This document shows positions 57,185 to 64,000 of a stretch of 64,000 nucleotides of DNA, in pieces. The notes below the pieces were generated by a model, which had not been told where the DNA came from, did no database searches, and saw nothing but the letters and a program-made list of their open reading frames with translations. Source of the DNA: Ahaetulla prasina (Eukaryota > Chordata > Lepidosauria > Squamata > Colubridae); contig NC_080541.1 of assembly GCF_028640845.1 (NCBI RefSeq), positions 155,774,502-155,838,501 of the forward strand. Direction: 5' to 3'. The position numbers and the translations under genes were made by a program. The number at the start of each line of letters is the position of its first letter. The stretch's first letter is position 1.

Positions 57185-57365
57185 CCCCCCGGCCAGACCA
57201 ATGGAACAGTTTGCCTTCGGAAGTTGTAGGAGCTTCCTCACTTGAGACTTGCAAGAAAAGACTGGATTGCCATTTGTCAGAAATGGTGTAGAGTCTCTTG
57301 CTTGAGCCGGGGGGTTCAACTAAATGACTTATAAAGTCCCTTCTAACTCTGTTAATCTGTTATCT
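57185..57365 (+). mobile_element. CR1 LINE 3' fragment, divergent subfamily
   Basis: CCAATGGAACAGTTTGCCTT, GACTGGATTGCCATTTGTCA and GGGTTCAACTAAATGACTTA, ending CTAACTCTGTTAATCTGTTA. The changes relative to the other CR1 copies (for example TTCAACTAAATGACTT instead of TTGGACTAGAAGACCT) mark an older or different subfamily. Confidence 0.75.
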
Positions 57366-58029
57366 GTTACCTTCAAGAATATGAGGAAGAAGTTCTACTA
57401 AATCAATGATCAGGCAAGCTTGGTTTGAGTCTTCCTGAAGAAATATGTTTGAATAAATGCCTAAGACTCCTCCTAATTCTAAGCTGACCAGACAGTCCCG
57501 CTTTTGGCAAATCAGTCCCACATCCCGCGGCGTTTTAAAAAAGCCCCGCTTTTTCCTGCGGAGGCAACAACTTTCAAGACATGGACTTCAACTCCCAGGA
57601 TTCTCAGCCACGGCTTCCTGTGCTGCACCGCGATTGGCTCCCTCTGGCCTCCTCTCAAAAAGAGAGCTTTGCCATTGTTTGTGCAGATGGGGCATGCTGG
57701 CAATTGGGTGTTGCTAGGGAGACAGAGGCATGTTCCTGCTCCACCCGGGCCCCGTTCGACTCTCCGGCCTTGCACCTGCCTGGCGCCGGGGGACAAAGTT
57801 CCCTCAAGCCAAGCCCGTCCCGATGTCAGGGAGCAACCGAGCCCTCATAGCAAAGTGGGTGCGTGGGAGGGCCCGGGGGTGTCGCTCGGTTCCCACAGGA
57901 GGAGGAAGGTCTCCGCGCCTGGACTGGGCCGCGAAGTGTTTGTCAATCGCCTCGGTCTGCTGTCCACCCAGCAGTACTGTCCTGCGGCCACCTCCCACCC
58001 ACGCAGCGCCAGCCTACCCTAACCCATCT

Positions 58030-58325
58030 GGAGAAAGAGTGATGGAGAGAAAGAGGGGGGCAGAAAATGATGAAGGAGAGAAAGAGAGATTAAGGAGAGA
58101 AAGATGAAGGAGAGAAAGAGAGATGAAGGATAGAAAGGGAGAAAGATGAAGAAGAGAAAAGGGAGAAAGATGAAGGAGAGAAAGAGAGATGAAGGATAGA
58201 AAGGGAGAAAGATGAAGAAGAGAAAAGGGAGAAAGATTGAGAGAAAGAGAGGGAGGGAGAAAGAGATTAAGGAGAGAAAGAGAGAAAGGTGGAGAAAGAG
58301 ATGGAGAGAAAGAGGGAGGGAGAAT
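58030..58325. repeat. Purine-rich (GAGAAAGA)-type imperfect repeat
   Basis: About 300 bp of almost pure G and A, built from GAGAAAGAGAGATGAAGGA-type units, with a larger duplicated block (58110-58170 and 58171-58235). Confidence 0.92.
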
Positions 58326-58514
58326 GGATTTGTTCTGGTAATTGGTTTAACAAACATGGCACTGAAAAAGTGACTTATGACTGTTTTTTCACACTTAAGA
58401 ACATTGCAGCAAACAGTCATTAGGGCAAAGAAGCTATGTCACATGACCACCTGGACATGCCCACCCGGTCACATGAAGCACCGCAGTTGTGACATGAGTG
58501 ACATGGTTATTAAA

Positions 58515-58728
58515 ATGCTGCAATGGGCATAAATGTGAGGATGGTCATAAGTGTGAGGACTGGTCAAAGTGTGAGAACCTGTCAGAAATCACTTTTCAGT
58601 CCTCTGGGTAGTCCCTATGTGCATAGGGACTACCCAGACGGCTGAAAAAAGTGATTTCTGACAGGTTCTCACACTTTTGACCAGTCCTCACACTTATGAC
58701 CGGTCATCATTTATCCCTGTTGCAGCAT
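58515..58728. repeat. Long hairpin, arms about 105 bp, 2-bp loop
   Basis: The left arm (58515-58619) and right arm (58622-58728) are inverted copies with few mismatches. They meet at CTGGGTAGTCCCTATG / CATAGGGACTACCCAG. Shared blocks include TGAGGACTGGTCAAA and GAGAACCTGTCAGAAATCAC. Further partial copies of the same text follow at 58733-58800 and 58880-58990. Confidence 0.93.
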
Positions 58729-59175
58729 TTTGTGCATAGGGACTACTCGGAGGACTAAAAAAGTTATTTTTGACCTGTCCTCACACTTTTGACTGGTCCT
58801 CACGCCTACAACTGTCCTCACATTTTACATTTTGCACGCTATCTTGTAACCGTGGTGAAGAGAAGCAGTTGTGAAATAAGTGACATGGTTGTTAAAAATG
58901 CTGCAATGGGCATAAATGTGAGGATGGTCATAAGTGCAAGGACCGGTCAGAAATTACTTTTTTTAGCCCTCTGAGTAGTTTCTATGCCCATAGCCAGGGC
59001 CACCCAGTCACATGAGCAGCTAGCCATGCCCACCCAGTCACATGACCATCAAGCCACACCCTAAAATAAGCCATGCCCACAAAACTGGTACTAAAAAAAA
59101 TTAGAACACCCCACCCCCCCGGTCAATGGTGTCCCACTTTACCAATGTTAAAATCTGGTCACTATATCTAATTCA

Positions 59176-60833
59176 CATTAAGATTGTGACGGATGGAGGA
59201 AGTACATCCACAGTTGCAAGATTCTGATATTATAGCTATTGCAATACAAGTAGTCCTGACCTAGTGGCATTGATTTCTTAGGCTGGTTTAATTTATAGGG
59301 TTGACATCAAAGCACAACTACACATATAGTATCCTTAGTTAAGTTAGCAATATTACTGTTTCAAAGCTTCCAACAGTTTAGAGTATGCTGCATTATTATT
59401 TTTGTAGATCTTGTTCTGTATCATGGATTATTTAAAATGTGTATCATCCTCATTATTTAAATTTCTGTCATCTTGTAATTATTAGTGAATCAACCTTAAA
59501 TATAAAACCCAACCAATGTTTTTATAAATTATCCTTAGTATGATTTGTCATAAAAACATGGCATACAAATAACCATATTATGATAGAAAAAAATAGCACT
59601 TCAGCTTGAATCATGTATATATTCATTAGTTTCTATAAATGAATTAATTTCCCTGAATATAAGTTGCACATCCAGCTACCATTCATTCTTTAAATCTTTA
59701 AATCCAACAGATCAGATTTCTTATTCTCAAGTGTCTAGTGTGGGACAAAATACAAATTTTATGGATACAATTTTAAAAATTCTAACTATTACCCAGAATT
59801 TGTTCTTACAATTCTAAAAGTATTTCTCTGCCACTAAAGGATTGGTATTAAACTTTTTTAAGATCTAGTGATAATGTATGTTTTTTTTTAAAAAACCATG
59901 CTTTACTGTTAGACTATATATCTCAGTATGAAATTGGTCTCATTGCACAATAATTTAACAACATGAATATAGAGCAAGACTTAGTTTATCAGCAACATTC
60001 CAACAATAGATCAGATGCTTCCTATTACCCAGAAAGAATGTGTTAGAGAAAGAGAGAGACAATACAAATACAAACAATCATTCCCCTACAGTTAATTAGG
60101 TTGTTTCCATGTTTCGTTTATATAGCAAAGATCCTGCAAATTCAATGTATCCACTTCAATTACACTAAAGTCCACTAAACATTTGCAGGCGGTAATTTTC
60201 CTCTCCCTCTGCCCTTTATGGATTGCAAAACCATGCAGCATAGTGTTTGTGCAAATTCATTCAAATCCATCGATCTCTCAGACACCAATTCGTCAGGAAT
60301 TTCCACGTTCAGTTTTGTCTTTTATGAATTCATGAAGTTTCTCTTTGGCTTTCCAGGCATTTTAAAATAAAACATATAATATTGCTACAGACCCATTTTC
60401 AGGAAGGAAAACCTGTATGTTATGACAATGGAGTTATAGACAGGTTCAGCAAAGGAACAGTCATTCTAGATGAAATGGGCAGCATATAAATCAAGTAGAA
60501 TAAATAAATAAATCTGAATGAATGAATAAACAAACAAACAAATAAATAATAAATACAAATTAGGCCTGGTCATGCCAAGTGGCAAGAAAAATCCCACTCA
60601 AAAAAATACCAAAACCCAAAAGTTATAAAAAGGACAAGCCCAGAGCATGACCTTGGAAGCATCAACACTGCCAACTAGTCAGATATTACTCACACTTGTA
60701 TCATTATCAACATCTATATACCCATAATTCACACAATGCATTTGGACACTTCTGTGCACCTTTTCTATAGGTTTGGAAAACAAGAAATCCAAAACTCAAG
60801 TTCTTCTAATAGAAGGGAATTAAGTTTGGAATA
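59176..60833. other. AT-rich unique sequence
   Basis: No gene or repeat family recognised; short AAAT/CAAA runs at 60500-60555. Confidence 0.5.
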
Positions 60834-61204
60834 CTGGTATTCCTCGACTTACAACAGTTCATTTAGTGACCGTTCAAAATTACAACGGCACAAAAAAAGT
60901 GACTTTTGACCATCTTTCACAATTATGACAGCATCTCCAGGTTCATGTGATCAAAATTCAAATGCTTGGCAACTGGGTCATATTTATGACCGTTGCTGTG
61001 TCCCAAGATCATATGATCCCTTTTTGCAACCTTCTGACCAGCAAACTCAACAGGGAAACCAGATTCACAACCCGGTTAACTAATTTATCACTTCACAACT
61101 GAGGAAAGAAATGTCATAAAATGGGGCAAAACTCACTTAAGAAATGTCTCACTTAACCACAGAAATTTTGGACTCAATTGTGGTTGTAAGTTGAGGACTG
61201 GGAT
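60834..61204. mobile_element. Palindromic MITE (family G), about 370 bp
   Basis: Left end CTGGTATTCCTCGACTTACA and right end TTGTAAGTTGAGGACTGGGA are inverted termini. The whole element is text of the type GTGACCGTTCAAAATTACAA, TTTATGACCGTTGC and GGGGCAAAACTCACTTAAG, with TTAGTGACC/CACTTAACC motifs facing each other. No clean target duplication was found. Confidence 0.65.
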
Positions 61205-61375
61205 GAAGAACCCACCCAGACAATCCTAACAGTTCTGCCACTAGGGCGTATGGGACATTCTCAGCACTGAATCATCAATGGGAAGAATGGAGAGTGAGCA
61301 GGCAAATCCTGTTTCAAACATCAGTTATAATCCAAGTGAGAAATGGAGAAGACTCCATATTTAGGCATTTTGAAT

Positions 61376-61777
61376 CAGTGGTGGGATTCAGTCGATTTGT
61401 ACTGGTTCACAGGAACCAGTTGTTAAATCAACTCTATCAAATTAGGTCCTGGGCGCTGTGCTGCACTGCAATGGAGAAACAGGAAATGGAGTGGCTGGCA
61501 CACAGGGAAAGAGAAGACCGCTTTCCCTTCTCCTTCACTCGTGCTGGCCACTCCATTGCCCATTTCTCCATTGCAGCACACAGCAACACCCAGGATCCAT
61601 TTTGATGGGGGTGGGTGTAATTTATCAACCGGTTTACCCAGGCTCAGGTTGGCCGTTGCAGGAGGCTCGTCCTTACATGTGCGGTGGAGCTGGAGGACAG
61701 GGATGGGCCACGCCTCCCATGACAGTCAATCTGACCCTGGGAGAACCGGTTGTTAAATTATTTGAATCGCGCCACCG
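61376..61777. mobile_element. hAT-type MITE (family A), 402-bp form
   Basis: Termini CAGTGGTGGGATTCAGTCG and TTTGAATCGCGCCACCG. A perfect 8-bp duplication TTTTGAAT flanks it (61368-61375 and 61778-61785). The sub-terminal GAACCAGTTGTTAAAT / AGAACCGGTTGTTAAAT motif is shared with the shorter copies. An inner inverted repeat (GCTGTGCTGCACTGCAATGG against CCATTGCAGCACACAGC) spans about 61453-61590. Confidence 0.85.
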
Positions 61778-61785
61778 TTTTGAAT

Positions 61786-62144
61786 CCCATCAGTATTATG
61801 GTGGCCAACAGAATCAACTATCAGGATTATCTCCTTCAGAAGGGTTGAGTTGGGCTGACTTTTACCAACGCTCAGCAGATTTTGTTAATCTGGAACCTTT
61901 ATGATACATTTATGATATGATATCATTATGATATTAGTTGATGGCTCAATAAGAGAGAAATTGCAGCTCTTTTTCATTACTGTCTCTTGTGTCTTTTTTG
62001 GTCTTTTTCTCAGCTTAATGCATTGCATTCTAATGCTAAGTATCAATGGTAGATAAAAGTGTTTACATGCTGCCCTACTTTTGAAGACTTTGAATGCTTA
62101 ATGACAGATGATTAATTATGTGCTATCAAGTCAGTGTCAACATG
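61786..62144. other. AT-rich unique sequence
   Basis: No gene or repeat recognised. Confidence 0.45.
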
Positions 62145-62492
62145 CATGCTTTTCTTCCTGCAGACATTTCATTGCCAGGAGTGGGTACCACCATCAGTTT
62201 ATGGGGAGGATGACTTTGCTGGGTATTCACCTATGTCAGCTTGTCTACCAGTCTTGAATGGATTATTGAGAATATCTGTAGCTCAGAGTTGATTTGTCGA
62301 GTCTTTGGTGCTCTCTTAACTTGGTTGTTTGCTTGCAGACATTTCATTACTTGATGTGGTAAGATCATCAGTGCCCTGATACTGTTGCCCCGATGCATCA
62401 TCATGAATGCCCTGATCAGTGACCTGATCAGGTCACTGATGAGATTAGCTCACCGGGTAATGAAATTTCTGCAAGCAAACAACCAAGCTCGG
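62145..62492. mobile_element. Repeat with facing GCAAGCAAACAACC motifs, possibly Penelope-like
   Basis: GGTTGTTTGCTTGCAGACAT (from about 62323) faces AATTTCTGCAAGCAAACAAC (from about 62465). CAGTGCCCTGATACTG / CAGTGACCTGATCAGG text lies between, and an earlier partial copy CTTCCTGCAGACATTTCATT is at 62155. The phrase 'GGTAATGAAATTTCTGCAAG ... AACCAAGCTC' recalls the conserved ends of Penelope-like retroelements. Assignment is from memory and uncertain. Confidence 0.4.
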
Positions 62493-63184
62493 AAAACACT
62501 TATCTGGCTACTGATTAAGAGAATATGACAATTAAAAAAATATATGCTTAGGGCTTTTTCTTGCCTTTAATTTCTCTTTTTTTAAATAAAAATAGTTTGT
62601 AAATCGAGTTTACCTCTATGTGTTTGTTATAACTGACTGGGATATTCAAAGAAATGAGTGGTATAATGAAATTTGGAGTATGGCAACAAATTAACAACAG
62701 AAATTAAATTTAACAATGGATGATCACAGCAAACAATTATAATGAAATGTGTGGGGGGATTTTATAAAATCAGTGTTGGTGGAAGGCAAAGGGGATAAAC
62801 CTACTCAAGGATATATGTGGTTTTGGAGGGGCACAATTGGAATATATTATATATCTTTTAGTTGTTATAGACGAAGAAATATAAAGAGAAAAAATGGTCT
62901 CCGGAGGGTGGGGGTGCCCTGTAATATTTGTTTTTTCCCCTTTTTCTTTTTCCTTTCTTTTTTTCTATTTAGATGTATATGTACTATGTTTGTATTTAAA
63001 AAATTTAAAAAAAATGACTGACTGGTCAGAATGCCAGGCCTGTAAGGAATTTTATTGCAAATTAGGGTCTGGCTTGGTCTAAAATATCTAGTTTCCCTAC
63101 TAAAACTGTGTTTAAATGTGTAAGTCTATTGTTAAAGACATTATAAGTGAAAATCTTCTTCCTACACATATCACATATCTATCA
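62493..63184. other. AT-rich unique sequence
   Basis: No gene recognised. A T-rich tract at 62930-62965 and an A-rich run at 62996-63013. Confidence 0.45.
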
Positions 63185-63192
63185 CATAACAC

Positions 63193-63329
63193 CAGTAGTG
63201 GGATTCAAATAATTTAACAACCGGTTCTCTGTACTAATGATTTCTTCCAGCAACCAGTTCACCAAACTGCTCAGAAAGTTAACAACCGGTTCTCCTGAAG
63301 TGGTGTGAACTGGCTGAATCCCACCACTG
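63193..63329. mobile_element. Short hAT-type MITE (family A), 137 bp
   Basis: Termini CAGTAGTGGGATTCA and TGAATCCCACCACTG. A perfect 8-bp duplication CATAACAC flanks it (63185-63192 and 63330-63337). Almost identical to 996-1133 along its whole length. Confidence 0.9.
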
Positions 63330-63337
63330 CATAACAC

Positions 63338-63655
63338 CCATATAAGCAAGAAACAGTGCTTGGAAGAAGTCAAGCTCACAGACCATCAAAAAAGCCCAAA
63401 TAATTTTCTTTTCTTTTTTTCTTGAAGCTGGGTGACACAACTCCAACGAAATGGAATAATATAGAAGTAGAGGAGAGGCGGTTTGTTGTTGGGTCTTCCA
63501 ATAAGTGGTTCAGAATAAGAGTTTTGGGGATCCAGCAGGATTTCTTTCATCCTTTGTATTTGCATTATAGCATTGCTCTCTGTATTTTACTGTAAAACAC
63601 CCATTTTAGGAACATTGTAATCCAATGTTTATTACATCTCAGTTGAACCCCTTAG
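63338..63655. other. Unique sequence
   Basis: No gene or repeat recognised. Confidence 0.45.
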
Positions 63656-63735
63656 CGGGCCTGTCAAACTGGCAGCCCCCAGGCTGGATGCGTCATGCAC
63701 AGGCCACATACCCCCTTCAAAGGCAAAACCCATCG
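63656..63735. mobile_element. Possible family C MITE fragment
   Basis: GCGGGCCTGTCAAACTGGCA and GGCTGGATGCGTCATGCACA recall the left half of family C (42561 copy: GCCGGATGCGTCACGTGCTG). The right terminus is not recognisable. Confidence 0.4.
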
Positions 63736-64000
63736 TGATATATCATGATACGTGCCTTAGAGTTTTGCATTAGCCTTTAGCTACTAGAATTACTGAATAT
63801 TTAAATATTGATTTGGCTAAAGCCATTGCATCAGTATCTCTTATCAAGAAATACTTATTGTTTGGCCAATCAATACTGAAAATAAACATGTGCTTACTCA
63901 TCCCAAAACCTTTTCCAAGATGGTCATATGACTAAATAAGATTCTCTATAAAACAGGTACTTGCACTTTCTGGTTGACATTCCCCTTCCATAATGAAAGC

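Larger units (their letters stand above)
57481..59167. mobile_element. Large hAT-like non-autonomous element (family F), about 1.7 kb
   Basis: Left end AAGCTGACCAGACAGTCCCG and right end, reversed, ATATAGTGACCAGATTTTAA with GTGGGAC further in, look like diverged inverted termini. Flanks CTAATTCT (57473-57480) and CTAATTCA (59168-59175) match at seven of eight. It holds a CpG-rich part (57700-58025), a purine-rich simple tract (58030-58325) and a long hairpin. Frames in the CpG-rich part have no recognised domain. Confidence 0.5.

Noticed and set aside
57457..58107. Several long frames in a CpG-rich region, possible promoter or exon
   Set aside because: They lie within the 1.7 kb hAT-like element, occur on both strands and show no known motif. 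The CpG richness belongs to the element.

Overview
This window looks like non-coding DNA from a squamate reptile, most probably a snake. It is AT-rich vertebrate sequence full of transposable elements typical of squamates: Sauria SINEs with BovB-like tails, tRNA-derived SINEs with L2-like tails, L2 and CR1 LINEs, a LINE with AATAG pentanucleotide tails that I recall as the snake 'Snake1' CR1/L3 type, many short hAT-like elements and long microsatellites. I found no convincing host protein-coding gene, rRNA, tRNA gene or CRISPR array. The only real protein-coding signal comes from retrotransposons and one mariner transposase relic. One 70-codon minus-strand frame behind an acceptor-like site (13292-13516) is mentioned as a weak exon candidate.

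Layout. 1-11 kb: two hAT MITEs, a SINE, a probable solo LTR beside a truncated L2 (4.2-5.4 kb), a SINE inside a palindromic MITE (6.8-7.5 kb), and a 1.2 kb hAT-like element with a 229-bp tandem duplication (7.6-8.8 kb). 11-20 kb: mostly unique AT-rich DNA with a CR1 end, an RTE-like scrap, a mariner transposase relic and a Snake1-type LINE abutting a Sauria SINE. 20-30 kb: a SINE-interrupted Snake1 reverse transcriptase relic, a truncated L2, MITEs, CR1 copies and simple repeats. 30-38 kb: unique DNA, a 567-bp hAT MITE, and a large inverted duplication (35.7-37.0 kb) whose spacer holds a Sauria SINE and a mariner-type MITE. 38.6-42.0 kb: the best preserved element, an L2 LINE whose ORF2 has one frameshift. 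42-50 kb: a Sauria SINE split by a CR1 and flanked by a compound microsatellite. 50.6-53.1 kb: a three-level nest (L2 inside L2 inside a solo LTR). 53-64 kb: further MITEs, a second LTR-like repeat, a 1.7 kb hAT-like element with a long hairpin, and unique DNA.

The parts interact as parasites and hosts of one another. The SINE with a CCGCCCT...AGGGCGG tail shares its 3' hairpin, capped by cTTCGg, with the L2 copies, which suggests L2 reverse transcriptase mobilised it. Several insertions keep intact target-site duplications, so their relative order can be read directly. Two long microsatellites appear to have grown from one copy of a duplicated target site.
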